DNA of 64,000 nt, from NCBI RefSeq assembly GCF_000621125.1, contig NZ_JHZC01000005.1, positions 62,001 to 126,000 on the forward strand. Reading direction: 5' to 3'. This stretch comes from Maribacter antarcticus DSM 21422. Its GTDB lineage: Bacteria > Bacteroidota > Bacteroidia > Flavobacteriales > Flavobacteriaceae. This document shows, in pieces, positions 9,696 to 19,438 of the stretch. Below the pieces are notes generated by a model, which was given only the letters and a program-made list of their open reading frames with translations, was not told where the DNA came from and did no database searches. The position numbers were made by a program, and so were the translations under genes. Numbering within the stretch: the first letter of the stretch is position 1; each line of letters starts with the position of its first letter.

Positions 9696-10709
9696 TTAAT
9701 TATTTAAGTTATTTTGGATTAATAGCGTATTGTCTTTGTGGATGATACGTGTATTGGTAGCTCGCTCAATTGCGTTAATACATATTTTTAAATTTTGATT
9801 GGGAACCCCACCTGTAATAAGAAGCTGTTGTAATTTTATATTTTCATACTCTACGTTAACACCGTAGGTATACTCAATATTCGTCATTATTTCTTTTAAT
9901 GATATTTCGTTAAAAGTGTAAGTTCCATCACGCCAAAGCGCATAAGGAGTGGCAACCGTAACTTTGGTATGCACTAATTTTTCAGAACCTTGAGAGAAGG
10001 TAACCAACTCTCCAGGCACCATTTTTTTAACATCTCCATTGTTGAACTCCAAATGAATTGAACCCTCGTCTAAAACCACATTAGTTTTCTTTCTTCTAGT
10101 GTTTACATGAAACTGTGTGCCTAAAACTTCAACTTTAAGATCTTCTGTATGCACCCAAAATTTTGCGTTAGTAGAAGGAATAGATTTCACCTTAAAATAG
10201 GCTTCCCCTTTTAGTGTGATATTTCTTGGATCTGCATTGGCGTATCGTATTTCTGAATTTCCATTTAAAACAACAGAGGTGCCATCTGGTAGTTTTAAGT
10301 CTATAATTTCACCGAAATTAGTTTTGTGTACGTTGGTATTGGTATTTTGGTATAAGGTAAAACCAGACCAAGTAATCATAAAAAGCACAATCGCAGCGGT
10401 ACTAAATGATGCAACTGCTTTTAATTTCCTTTTTACTGAAAACCTATAATTCGTAGCGGTTTCTTCTTGTAGCGTTCCGAGGACTTTGTTGAATTCTTGA
10501 TCTATTTTATGGCTACTAGGGAATTGCTTGGTGAATTTAATCCCTATTATTACAGATTTTGCGGTCTCAATTGATTCTATATGTTGTGGATTCTTTTGTA
10601 TAAGGGCGTTCCAGTATTCAATATCATTTTTATTTGTGCCTTTGGCCCAATTAATAAATGAGGTATCTTTTAAAAGTCTGCGGATGTAATCTTGATTTTT
10701 GTCTTTCAT
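9696..10709 (-). CDS. FecR-family anti-sigma factor
   Basis: A 337-residue inner-membrane regulator: cytoplasmic N-terminal part (about 1-95), one transmembrane helix (about 96-119), a periplasmic FecR domain (DLKLPDGTSVVLNGNSEI near residue 136, then LKGEAYFKV) and a C-terminal DUF4974-type domain (about 260-330) that presumably meets the receptor's STN domain. In the FecIRA model the periplasmic part senses the loaded receptor and releases the sigma factor. It sits between the ECF sigma gene (55 bp upstream) and the STN receptor (28 bp downstream), all on the minus strand. Confidence 0.93.
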   Translation of the reverse strand: MKDKNQDYIRRLLKDTSFINWAKGTNKNDIEYWNALIQKNPQHIESIETAKSVIIGIKFTKQFPSSHKIDQEFNKVLGTLQEETATNYRFSVKRKLKAVASFSTAAIVLFMITWSGFTLYQNTNTNVHKTNFGEIIDLKLPDGTSVVLNGNSEIRYANADPRNITLKGEAYFKVKSIPSTNAKFWVHTEDLKVEVLGTQFHVNTRRKKTNVVLDEGSIHLEFNNGDVKKMVPGELVTFSQGSEKLVHTKVTVATPYALWRDGTYTFNEISLKEIMTNIEYTYGVNVEYENIKLQQLLITGGVPNQNLKICINAIERATNTRIIHKDNTLLIQNNLNN

Positions 10710-10764
10710 TCGTAAGGTATTCCATAGCTAAGAGGAATGCGAATGAATTATATACCCTACTTTT

Positions 10765-11343
10765 TTAATATTTCTTTAAGATATTTCTGATTTGTTGACT
10801 TTCGGTACCTTTTCTAAGCTTCAACATCGCTTTTTGTAGTGTATTAGAAACACTTTGATAGCTAATATCCATCACTTCAGAAATTTCAGAGGTGCTTAAG
10901 TCACTATAATATTTTAAATAAACAACTTCCTTTTCTCTTGATGAGAGCTTATTCAGTAGATTGTGGAGCGTATCAGAACATAAGAATTGTGATTCTTGTG
11001 TAATAGCCAATTCTTGTGGAGAAAAAGTTATATAATATTCAAGCAAATTAGAATCGTTTAAACTGGTTTTTAATCGCTGCTTCTGTAGTTGTTTGAATAG
11101 CGCCCTTTTGAACGAACTGAAAAGATATGACTTTAAGTTTTTTACATCCCCTAGACTATTTCTATTTTCAAATAAATAAACAAAAAAGCTCTGTAAACAA
11201 TCTTCAGTTAATTGGGAGCTGTTTGATATTTTTAAACCATAAGCGTGTAATGTAGGATAGTATTTTTTAAACAGCGCCTTAAAAGCGTTGATTTCGCCCT
11301 TCTTGAAAAAATACCACAATGATTCTTCTGAGGTAATGTCCAT
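10765..11343 (-). CDS. ECF-type RNA polymerase sigma factor (FecI-like)
   Basis: A 192-residue sigma-70-family factor with only regions 2 (about residues 20-90, YLFSSFKRALFKQL at its end) and 4 (about 125-180, LSSREKEVVYLKYY then a helix-turn-helix TSEISEVMDISYQSVSNTLQKA). It is the Bacteroidota type that pairs with FecR. As first gene of the sigma-fecR-receptor unit it probably directs transcription of its own operon or of the receptor when the ligand is present. The gap to ychF (divergent) is AT-rich with no clear consensus box on this strand. Confidence 0.93.
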   Translation of the reverse strand: MDITSEESLWYFFKKGEINAFKALFKKYYPTLHAYGLKISNSSQLTEDCLQSFFVYLFENRNSLGDVKNLKSYLFSSFKRALFKQLQKQRLKTSLNDSNLLEYYITFSPQELAITQESQFLCSDTLHNLLNKLSSREKEVVYLKYYSDLSTSEISEVMDISYQSVSNTLQKAMLKLRKGTESQQIRNILKKY

Positions 11344-11518
11344 TTTATTAAAAATATATCATATCGACAATATATTAATTATAAATTAGTAATATGTTAA
11401 AAAAACAATTCATTTTAACATTAATTATGATTTTATTCTTGTTAAACCCTTCATTGCAAGTAGGTTATTCTTATTAAAATTTGGATTGACAACAAGCCTT
11501 CATTCTTCCAGTAAAAAC

Positions 11519-11526
11519 TATATTTG
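11519..11526 (+). promoter_or_regulatory. Bacteroidota -7 box for ychF
   Basis: TATATTTG matches TAnnTTTG exactly and places the transcription start near 11532-11534, between an upstream in-frame start and the ATG at 11549. It therefore also decides the ychF start. No -33 TTTG is seen at the usual spacing. Confidence 0.6.
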
Positions 11527-11548
11527 CATCGTTAAAAAAAATTCACTC

Positions 11549-12643
11549 ATGAAAGCAGGTATCGTAGGATTGCCAAACGTAGGTAAATCGACCCTTTTTA
11601 ATTGTTTGTCCAATGCAAAGGCGCAAAGCGCTAATTTTCCGTTCTGTACCATTGAGCCAAATATTGGAGTCGTAAACGTACCAGATGCTAGATTGCAAAA
11701 ATTGGAATCATTCGTTGACCCTGAGCGGGTATTGCCGGCTACGGTTGAAATCGTAGATATTGCAGGATTGGTAAAAGGAGCCAGTAAGGGGGAAGGCTTA
11801 GGCAACCAGTTCTTAGGTAATATACGGGAGACTGATGCTATTCTGCACGTACTCCGATGTTTTGATGATGATAACATTGTTCATGTAGACGGTAACATTA
11901 ACCCTATTCGAGACAAGGAAACCATTGACATGGAACTTCAGCTTAAAGATTTGGAGACGGTCGAAAAAAAGTTAGAAAAAGTTAAGAGAACCGCGAAAAC
12001 GGGGAATAAAGAAGCTCAGAAAGAAGAAGGTGTTTTGCTCCTTATAAAGACGGGTCTAGAAGCTGGGAAATCTATAAGAGCTTTAGAGATTTCTAAAGAG
12101 GATAGAATAGAATTTGTAACGCCCTTACAGTTTATAACGGATAAACCCGTAATGTATATATGTAATGTTGATGAAGGGGCTGCTGTTTCTGGAAACGATT
12201 ATGTAGAAAAGGTAAAAGCCGCCGTGGCCGATGAAAATGCGGAGGTGGTTGTTTTGGCCGTAGGTACGGAAGCTGATATCACAGAATTGGAAACCTACGA
12301 AGAGCGTCAAATGTTTCTAGAGGATTTAGGATTAGAGGAACCAGGGTCCGCAAAGTTGATTCGTGGTGCGTATAAACTATTAAAACTAGAAACCTATTTC
12401 ACGGCAGGAGTTAAAGAAGTTCGTGCTTGGACTATTCCTATTGGTGCTACGGCACCGCAAGCAGCAGGTGTCATTCATACCGATTTTGAAAAAGGCTTTA
12501 TTCGAGCCGAGGTTATTGCGTATAGCGATTATGTAGTCTATGGTAGCGAAGCTAAGGTAAAGGAAGCTGGCAAAATGAGGGTAGAAGGCAAGGACTACAC
12601 CGTTAAAGATGGTGATGTGATGCATTTTAGGTTTAATGTCTAA
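11549..12643 (+). CDS. ychF: Redox-regulated ATPase YchF (Obg-family)
   Basis: I start at ATG 11549 ([15 protein letters not shown]), which gives 364 residues, the usual YchF length. A frame 21 codons longer exists, but the promoter box lies inside that extension. The protein has the G1 loop GLPNVGKST, the G3 motif [20 protein letters not shown], a coiled-coil insert (about 130-180) and a C-terminal TGS domain (about 280-364, [19 protein letters not shown]). YchF binds ATP rather than GTP, associates with ribosomes and acts in stress responses. Conserved, single-gene transcription unit. Confidence 0.95.
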   Translation: MKAGIVGLPNVGKSTLFNCLSNAKAQSANFPFCTIEPNIGVVNVPDARLQKLESFVDPERVLPATVEIVDIAGLVKGASKGEGLGNQFLGNIRETDAILHVLRCFDDDNIVHVDGNINPIRDKETIDMELQLKDLETVEKKLEKVKRTAKTGNKEAQKEEGVLLLIKTGLEAGKSIRALEISKEDRIEFVTPLQFITDKPVMYICNVDEGAAVSGNDYVEKVKAAVADENAEVVVLAVGTEADITELETYEERQMFLEDLGLEEPGSAKLIRGAYKLLKLETYFTAGVKEVRAWTIPIGATAPQAAGVIHTDFEKGFIRAEVIAYSDYVVYGSEAKVKEAGKMRVEGKDYTVKDGDVMHFRFNV

Positions 12644-12698
12644 GGGATTCTTCAGTATCTCTGTTTTATTGTAAACTTTTAAAAAGTTTACTCAATAT

Positions 12699-12745
12699 TT
12701 AGAATGATTACACCAAAACTTGGCTTTATCATTCTAACTTTTATT
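12699..12745 (+). terminator. Possible terminator between convergent ychF and the J-protein unit
   Basis: A 10-bp inverted repeat (TTAGAATGAT / ATCATTCTAA) with a 19-nt loop is followed by a T-rich stretch. A separate AT-only palindrome lies just upstream (12671-12691). The long loop makes this a weak candidate. Confidence 0.35.
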
Positions 12746-12783
12746 CTTATATTTTTTTGATATAACGAAGCGGTTTTAATTCT

Positions 12784-13080
12784 TCAACTGGGCTCATAAA
12801 TAAGCAAACGGTCTTTAGTGATTTTAAGCTCTTTTTCCAAGTGATTTATTTTTTGTAACATGTGGTTAAGAGCGTCTATTCCTTCTAAGTTTATACCTAA
12901 TTCTTCTTGTAATCTGTTTATACGTTCTATTTCCTCAATATCCTGAGGGTAAACATACTTATGTGCTTCCACTAAGAGTACTTGTATAAAGCCATATTCT
13001 TGTAATGAGTCTATAAATGTAATCGATGTGCTTGTTTGTTTGCAATAGTGACTTACTAAAATTAGATTTTCTTCTTCCAT
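12784..13080 (-). CDS. CbpM-like J-protein modulator (MerR-type HTH)
   Basis: A 98-residue protein with an N-terminal winged-helix-like segment (TSITFIDSLQEYGFIQVLLV, about 18-37) followed by a helical part and a coiled-coil end (about 55-92). This is the pattern of CbpM/YbjH proteins, which bind and inhibit CbpA-type J proteins. Its ATG shares one base with the TGA of the J-protein gene, so the two are translationally coupled. The fold is inferred mainly from this coupling and the MerR-like sequence; sequence identity to Escherichia coli CbpM is not expected to be high. Confidence 0.75.
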   Translation of the reverse strand: MEEENLILVSHYCKQTSTSITFIDSLQEYGFIQVLLVEAHKYVYPQDIEEIERINRLQEELGINLEGIDALNHMLQKINHLEKELKITKDRLLIYEPS

Positions 13081-13982
13081 CAGTTTCGTAATTGTGAGAG
13101 TTCTGTAAAAAGGATTTTCTCTTCATCGGAAAGGTTCGTCGGCATTTCAATTTTGTAAGTAACATAAAGATTACCAAAAATATTTTTTTTCTTGTAGACT
13201 GGCATCCCTTTCCCTTTTAGCTTCACCTTTATATCGTTCTGCGTTTCTGGTTTTAGCTTTAGTTTTACTTTTCCTGTTAGTGTTTTAATTTCTATTTCGC
13301 CACCGAGTAATGCAGTGTATAGGTCTACGATGTGGGTCATGTATAAATCGCTCCCTACACGCCGGAAAGCGGTGTCGTTCAAAACTTGAAACGTAAGGTA
13401 TAAGTCTCCTTTGGGGCCGTCATTGACACCAGCTCCTCCATAACCACTAATTTTAATGGTTTGGCCATCTTCCACGCCAGCCGGAATGGTAATCCTAATT
13501 TTTTTAGCACCTAAATCCAAGGTTTGTTTCTGATCTGCTAATACATCTGAAAGTTTAAGATTCAGATGTGCATTCATATCTTGGCCTTTAAATTGTGCGC
13601 TGCTTCTGCCACCTGTGCTATAACCACTGCTACCGAACATGGATTCAAAAAAATCGGAAAAATCTTGATTTCTAGTATTTCCGCTCGATGAATAACCCCT
13701 TCCGTTACCATCAGAAGCCGAGCGCTGATTTCTTCTGGCTTCCTCAAAAGCATCCGCATGTTCCCAATCTTTACCGTAGCTATCATATTTTTTTCGCTTT
13801 TCCTTATCGCTAAGCACCTCGTTAGCTTCGTTTATTTGTTGAAACTTCCGTTGTGCTTCGGCATCATTGGGATTTAAATCTGGATGTAGCTTACGTGCCA
13901 GTTTTCGGTATGCCTTTTTTATATCGGCTTGGGAAGCTTTGGAATCAATTTCCAAAACATTATAATAATCTATAAAATTCAT
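13080..13982 (-). CDS. cbpA: J-domain co-chaperone (CbpA/DnaJ C-terminal type)
   Basis: Starting at ATG 13982 the protein has 300 residues; a frame ten codons longer exists but [13 protein letters not shown] is the usual start. It has an N-terminal J domain (about 1-65) with the HPD motif in [10 protein letters not shown], a Gly/Ser-rich linker (about 80-125) and the DnaJ C-terminal substrate-binding region (about 130-298, including [13 protein letters not shown]). It lacks the Cys-rich zinc domain of DnaJ, so it belongs to the CbpA class. It stimulates the ATPase of DnaK and delivers clients. It is coupled to the modulator gene downstream. Confidence 0.9.
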   Translation of the reverse strand: MNFIDYYNVLEIDSKASQADIKKAYRKLARKLHPDLNPNDAEAQRKFQQINEANEVLSDKEKRKKYDSYGKDWEHADAFEEARRNQRSASDGNGRGYSSSGNTRNQDFSDFFESMFGSSGYSTGGRSSAQFKGQDMNAHLNLKLSDVLADQKQTLDLGAKKIRITIPAGVEDGQTIKISGYGGAGVNDGPKGDLYLTFQVLNDTAFRRVGSDLYMTHIVDLYTALLGGEIEIKTLTGKVKLKLKPETQNDIKVKLKGKGMPVYKKKNIFGNLYVTYKIEMPTNLSDEEKILFTELSQLRN

Positions 13983-14222
13983 AGGTTTCAAAATCGTTTG
14001 GAAGGTAAACATCCTAACTTGATTTTACAATGATATGTATCAGGTTTTAGGTGGCTAATAACAGCAAATAATAAAAGTATCTAAAAAGAACGCTAGCCAA
14101 TCAAAAGGCATAGCTATCAACAAAAACAGGAAATTCATTGTTAATTACTTTAGGCCATAGGGGTTTTTTCTTTTTCCGAGTCGTACTATCTTTAACAACA
14201 CGTTTATAAACTATTTACTTTA

Positions 14223-16082
14223 ATGTCCCAAGACACCAAATATACAGAGGATAATATACGCTCACTCGATTGGAAAGAACACATCCGATTGCGACCTGGC
14301 ATGTATATTGGAAAACTTGGTGACGGTTCTTCTGCAGATGATGGTATCTATATCTTATTAAAAGAAACTATTGATAACTGTATCGATGAATTTGTAATGG
14401 GTGCCGGTAAGACTATTGAAATCCGAATTAAGGATGGCTTGGTTAAAGTCCGTGATTTTGGTCGGGGTATTCCATTGGGTAAAGTTGTTGATGTGGTTTC
14501 TAAAATGAATACCGGAGGTAAATACGATTCTCGAGCTTTTAAGAAGTCTGTAGGCTTAAATGGGGTAGGTACAAAAGCGGTAAATGCGCTTTCGAGCTTT
14601 TTTGAAGTACAATCTTCCAGAGATAACAAAATTAAAACAGCAGAGTTTAGTCAAGGTAATCTTTTAAAAGAGGAAGGGCCAAATGAATCTTCACAGCGAA
14701 AAGGAACCAAGGTGTCTTTTCGCCCTGATGAAGCTATTTTTAAAAATTATAAGTACCGTAATGAGTACGTAGAGCGTATGCTTAAAAACTACGTGTATCT
14801 TAATCCGGGTTTAACAATAGATTTTAACGGAGTAAAATTCTATTCAGAAAACGGGCTAAAAGACCTTCTAGAAGACAATAATAACACAGAAGACTTTTTA
14901 TATCCAGTTATTCATTTAAAAGGCGATGATATTGAAATTGCTATTACCCATAGTAAAACCCAGTATAGTGAAGAATACCATTCGTTTGTAAATGGTCAGA
15001 ATACAACCCAAGGGGGTACGCATCAAACAGCGTATCGTGAGGCTTTGGTAAAAACGATTCGTGAACACTATGGTAAGAATTATGACCCTTCGGATATTCG
15101 TAAATCTGTAATTTCTGCGATTGCTATTAAAGTAATGGAGCCTATTTTTGAAAGTCAAACGAAAACAAAATTGGGTTCTACTGATATGGGAGGTAAATTA
15201 CCCACGGTACGCAGCTATATCAATGATTTTGTGGGTAAGTACCTCGATAATTACCTGCACAAGAATCCAGACACAAGGGAAGCCATACAGCGAAAAATCG
15301 TTCAAGCTGAACGCGAACGAAAAGAACTGTCAGGTATTCGTAAATTGGCCAAGGACAGGGCTAAGAAAGCAAACCTCCATAATAAGAAATTACGTGACTG
15401 CCGTATTCATTTAGGTGATACTAAGAAAGATAGAAACCTAGAAAGCACCCTTTTTATCACAGAAGGTGATTCTGCTTCTGGTTCTATTACAAAGTCTCGT
15501 GACGTTAATACACAAGCGGTTTTTAGTTTAAAAGGTAAGCCTTTGAATTCGTATGGGTTGTCTAAAAAGATAGTATATGAAAATGAAGAGTTTAACCTTT
15601 TACAAGCGGCCCTAAACATAGAGGAATCAATAGAAGATTTGCGATACAATAATATCGTAATTGCTACGGATGCTGATGTGGATGGAATGCATATACGATT
15701 ATTGCTGATTACCTTCTTTTTACAGTTTTTTCCAGAATTGATAAAAGAGAACCACTTGTATATATTGCAAACCCCATTGTTTCGTGTGCGCAACAAAAAA
15801 GAAACTATTTATTGTTACAGCGACGAAGAGCGAAGAAATGCCATCCAAAAATTAACGGGTAAACCAGAAATTACGCGATTTAAAGGTTTGGGAGAAATCT
15901 CTCCGGATGAGTTCGTCCATTTTATAGGGGAGGATATTCGATTGGAACCTGTGATGCTTGATAAGGCTATGTCCATTGAAGAGCTACTGAGTTTCTACAT
16001 GGGCAAAAACACACCTAATCGTCAAAAGTTTATTATTGAAAATCTTAAGGTTGAGATTGATTTAGTGGAAGAAGACCAATAA
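14223..16082 (+). CDS. parE: DNA topoisomerase IV subunit B
   Basis: The 619-residue ATPase subunit of topoisomerase IV. It has the GHKL ATP-binding domain (about 25-220; [35 protein letters not shown]), a transducer domain with the QTTQGGTH-type loop ([12 protein letters not shown]), and the TOPRIM domain (TEGDSASGS and [10 protein letters not shown]). It is shorter than typical GyrB and directly followed by a ParC-like subunit, and this pairing argues for topoisomerase IV over gyrase. The 36-bp gap to parC indicates one operon. Confidence 0.92.
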   Translation: MSQDTKYTEDNIRSLDWKEHIRLRPGMYIGKLGDGSSADDGIYILLKETIDNCIDEFVMGAGKTIEIRIKDGLVKVRDFGRGIPLGKVVDVVSKMNTGGKYDSRAFKKSVGLNGVGTKAVNALSSFFEVQSSRDNKIKTAEFSQGNLLKEEGPNESSQRKGTKVSFRPDEAIFKNYKYRNEYVERMLKNYVYLNPGLTIDFNGVKFYSENGLKDLLEDNNNTEDFLYPVIHLKGDDIEIAITHSKTQYSEEYHSFVNGQNTTQGGTHQTAYREALVKTIREHYGKNYDPSDIRKSVISAIAIKVMEPIFESQTKTKLGSTDMGGKLPTVRSYINDFVGKYLDNYLHKNPDTREAIQRKIVQAERERKELSGIRKLAKDRAKKANLHNKKLRDCRIHLGDTKKDRNLESTLFITEGDSASGSITKSRDVNTQAVFSLKGKPLNSYGLSKKIVYENEEFNLLQAALNIEESIEDLRYNNIVIATDADVDGMHIRLLLITFFLQFFPELIKENHLYILQTPLFRVRNKKETIYCYSDEERRNAIQKLTGKPEITRFKGLGEISPDEFVHFIGEDIRLEPVMLDKAMSIEELLSFYMGKNTPNRQKFIIENLKVEIDLVEEDQ

Positions 16083-16118
16083 GTAAATATAAAAAACCAG
16101 AACAGATAGTAGTCCTTT

Positions 16119-18887
16119 ATGGAAGAGAATGAAGAAGATTTGAATTTATCTGCTGATGATAAAAACCAATCGGAGAATGAGCAAGGCCTGAGTGAAAATC
16201 AAAATGCTAATTCTGAAAGTAAATCAGATAATATCTCTCAAGAGACCCCTATTATTCAGGAAGAGGAAGACAATACCTTAACCAAGGTTACAGGTATGTA
16301 TAAAGATTGGTTTCTTGATTATGCCTCCTATGTAATTTTGGAGCGCGCCGTACCTGCAATAGAAGACGGGTTTAAGCCGGTTCAACGTCGTATTATGCAC
16401 GCTCTTAAGGAATTGGATGATGGACGCTATAATAAAGTAGCGAATGTTGTTGGGCATACCATGCAGTATCACCCACATGGTGATGCAAGTATTGCTGATG
16501 CCATGGTGCAAATGGGTCAAAAAGATTTGTTGATTGATACACAAGGGAACTGGGGAAATATACTTACAGGCGATAGAGCTGCAGCATCACGGTATATTGA
16601 AGCGCGACTTTCAAAGTTTGCCTTAGATGTTGTTTTTAGCCCTAAGATTACAGAATGGCAACAATCTTATGATGGTAGAAAAAAAGAGCCAGTAAACCTT
16701 CCAGTGATGTTTCCTTTGCTCCTGGCACAGGGAGCTGAGGGTATTGCAGTAGGTCTTTCAACAAAAGTGCTTCCGCACAACTTTATCGAACTAATCGATT
16801 CCTCCATAAAGCACTTAAAAGGGCAACGCTTTAAAATTTATCCTGATTTTCCTACCTCTGGGATTATTGATATTAATAATTATAATGACGGACTGCGTGG
16901 CGGAAAAATAAGAGTACGCGCAAAAATAGCTACATTAAATAAGAATACATTAGTAATCAATGAGATACCTTACGGTACTAATACTTCTTCTTTAATAGAG
17001 TCTATATTAAAAGCGAACGAAAAAGGAAAGATTAAGGTTAAGAAAATTGAGGATAATACAGCTGCAGATGTTGAGATTTTAATTCATCTACCTTCCGGAA
17101 TATCTCCGGATAAAACAATAGATGCGCTCTACGCCTTTACTGCTTGCGAGTCTTCTATTTCCCCATTAGGGTGTATTATTGAAGATAACAAGCCCTTGTT
17201 TATTGGTGTAACGGAAATGTTAAAGCGTTCTACGGAAGCTACGGTAGAATTGTTGCGTCAGGAGTTAGAAATTCAACTTTCAGAATTAGAAGCGCAATGG
17301 CACGCTGCCTCATTGGAACGGATTTTTATTGAGAATAGAATTTATCGCGATATTGAAGAAGAGGAAACTTGGGAGGGGGTAATAGCAGCTATCGATAAAG
17401 GTTTAGCACCTCATACAAAGCATCTTAGACGAGCCGTTACTGAGGAGGATATTTTACGTTTAACGGAAATTAAAATTAAGAAAATATCAAAATTTGATTT
17501 AGGTAAAGCGCAGCAGTATCTTGATACTTTAGAAGATAAGATTGCTGAGGTAAAGCATCATTTAGCAAATTTAATAGCTTGGGCTATCGCTTATTTTAAT
17601 AGGTTGAAAGCGACCTATGGAAAGGATAGGGAGCGAAAATCTGAAATTCGAGTATTCGATGATATCGAGGCGACTAAAGTTGCAATCCGAAATACAAAGC
17701 TTTATGTAAACCGTGAAGAAGGTTTTGTGGGTACCTCCCTTAAACGTGACGAATATGTTACCGATTGCAGTGATATTGATGATATCATTGTGTTTACCAA
17801 AGAGGGTAAAATGCAGGTGAATAAGGTAGATTCTAAGATTTTTGTAGGGAAAAATATTATTTACGTTGCAGTGTTTAAGAAAAAGGATAAGCGTACCACT
17901 TATAATTTAATTTATAAGGATGGTAAAGGCGGCCCATCTTATATAAAGAGGTTTAATGTTATATCTACTACACGAGACAAATCTTATGATTTAACGGCAG
18001 GTAAGCCAAATTCAGATGTGATTTATTTTTCAGCTAATCCCAACGGAGAGGCAGAAGTAGTGACTGTAAACCTAAGGCAGGCTGGCAGTATAAAGAAACT
18101 GAAATGGGATATGGATTTTGCAGATGTCCGAATAAAGGGTCGTGTGTCCAAAGGAAATATTGTAACCAAATATACGGTTAAGCGTATAGAGCTGAAGGAA
18201 AAGGGAGTTTCTACATTAAAGCCAAGGAAAATTTGGTTCGACGATGTAGTCCGACGTCTAAATGTAGACGGTAGGGGAGAACTCATTGGAGAATTTAGAG
18301 GAGAAGATTTTTTGCTTATTATAAATCAAAAAGGGGTGGTCAAAACAATTTTACCGGTACTCACGTCGCATTTTGATGACGATATGATCGTGCTAGAAAA
18401 ATGGAATCCTAACAAGCCGATTTCTGCCATTTATTGGGAAGGGGAAAAAGAACGATTTTATGTGAAACGGTTTCTTATCGAAAGCGAAAACAGAGAGGAC
18501 CTGTTCATTTCCGAACATTCAAAATCCTATTTGGAACTCGTTTCTACGGATTGGAGACCCATGATAGAACTAGAGTTCCCAAAACCTAGGGGAAAAGACC
18601 CAAAAGAAAATCAACCTATTGCTGTAGAAGATTTTATATCGATTAAGGGGATAAAAGCTTTAGGGAATCAATTGACCTCAGAAAAGGTAAAAAACATCAA
18701 TACATTAGATGCTTTACCATATGAAGAGGCTCCTGTGGAAGAAGCCAAGGATATGGAAGTGGTGGATGAAGAAAATGTGTCAGCAGGTAAATCTGATGCC
18801 CCAAAAGATAAAGATGTTAAGGACAGCACTTCCGAAAACAAAGCCGATACCGACGATGACGGAGAGGCGCAAATCACACTTTTCTAA
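16119..18887 (+). CDS. parC: DNA topoisomerase IV subunit A
   Basis: The 922-residue breakage-reunion subunit. After an acidic, disordered N-terminal extension of about 50 residues comes the winged-helix domain (GFKPVQRRIMHAL) with the active-site Tyr159 in GDRAAASRY, the tower and a coiled coil. The C-terminal part (about 535-830) looks like a degenerate beta-pinwheel without a clear GyrA box, as expected for ParC. The last 60 residues are again strongly acidic. It decatenates replicated chromosomes together with ParE. mscL (broken) begins 9 bp after the stop. Confidence 0.92.
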   Translation: MEENEEDLNLSADDKNQSENEQGLSENQNANSESKSDNISQETPIIQEEEDNTLTKVTGMYKDWFLDYASYVILERAVPAIEDGFKPVQRRIMHALKELDDGRYNKVANVVGHTMQYHPHGDASIADAMVQMGQKDLLIDTQGNWGNILTGDRAAASRYIEARLSKFALDVVFSPKITEWQQSYDGRKKEPVNLPVMFPLLLAQGAEGIAVGLSTKVLPHNFIELIDSSIKHLKGQRFKIYPDFPTSGIIDINNYNDGLRGGKIRVRAKIATLNKNTLVINEIPYGTNTSSLIESILKANEKGKIKVKKIEDNTAADVEILIHLPSGISPDKTIDALYAFTACESSISPLGCIIEDNKPLFIGVTEMLKRSTEATVELLRQELEIQLSELEAQWHAASLERIFIENRIYRDIEEEETWEGVIAAIDKGLAPHTKHLRRAVTEEDILRLTEIKIKKISKFDLGKAQQYLDTLEDKIAEVKHHLANLIAWAIAYFNRLKATYGKDRERKSEIRVFDDIEATKVAIRNTKLYVNREEGFVGTSLKRDEYVTDCSDIDDIIVFTKEGKMQVNKVDSKIFVGKNIIYVAVFKKKDKRTTYNLIYKDGKGGPSYIKRFNVISTTRDKSYDLTAGKPNSDVIYFSANPNGEAEVVTVNLRQAGSIKKLKWDMDFADVRIKGRVSKGNIVTKYTVKRIELKEKGVSTLKPRKIWFDDVVRRLNVDGRGELIGEFRGEDFLLIINQKGVVKTILPVLTSHFDDDMIVLEKWNPNKPISAIYWEGEKERFYVKRFLIESENREDLFISEHSKSYLELVSTDWRPMIELEFPKPRGKDPKENQPIAVEDFISIKGIKALGNQLTSEKVKNINTLDALPYEEAPVEEAKDMEVVDEENVSAGKSDAPKDKDVKDSTSENKADTDDDGEAQITLF

Positions 18888-18895
18888 CGCATGCT

Positions 18896-19329
18896 ATGAA
18901 AAATCTTTTTAAGGAATTCAAGAATTTTGCGGTAAAGGGTAATATGATAGATATGGCCATTGGTATTGTTATCGGTACCGCTTTCAACAATGTAGTGAAT
19001 GCATTAGTAAAAAAAATCGTAATGACTCCACTATATGTATTAACAGATGGGGTAAACCTTGCTAATAAAAAATGATTCTAAGGGTTGCGATGAATGGTAG
19101 GGAAGAAGTAGCTATAGCACATGGAGAATTCTTAGAAGTAATGATAGATTTTGCTATAGTAGCCTTTACTATTTTCATAGTGCTTAAATTTGTTACCCGA
19201 TTTAAGGACAAAGCTGAAGACCCTGACAACATCGAGATTAAAACGCCAGAGCAAATAGAATTGCGCTCTAATCTGGAAAAATTAATGACGAAGCAGAATC
19301 AAATTCTAAAAAAGTCAAAAGGAGCATAG
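18896..19329 (+). pseudogene. mscL: Large-conductance mechanosensitive channel, split by a frameshift
   Basis: The first frame (18896-19075, 59 codons) reads as the MscL N-terminus: MKNLFKEFKNFAVKGNMIDM, first transmembrane helix, then periplasmic loop to TDGVNLANKK and a TGA. The second frame (19072-19329, 85 codons) continues in the -1 frame with the rest of the loop, the second transmembrane helix (about residues 22-42 of this frame) and the cytoplasmic helix ending in QNQILKKSKGA. A single missing A in the run of six A at 19067-19072 would restore one 144-residue MscL. The second frame's ATG overlaps the TGA as ATGA, so coupled translation of two halves is possible. It could also be a sequencing error or slippage at the A run. 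Confidence 0.85.
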
Positions 19330-19438
19330 CTTGTTTAGGGTTGATTGTATTATGTTTATTGTTTAATAACCAAAGGTTAAACAAGTTGTTGTTTAATTAC
19401 ATTAATAAGTATATTTAAAAAAAAATTGAGTTAGCGAA

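Noticed and set aside
12671-12691. The AT-only palindrome after ychF as a terminator
   Set aside because: It has no GC in the stem core beyond two pairs and no T tract; too weak to call.
14223-18887. DNA gyrase instead of topoisomerase IV
   Set aside because: The subunit lengths, adjacency and lack of a GyrA box favour ParE/ParC.
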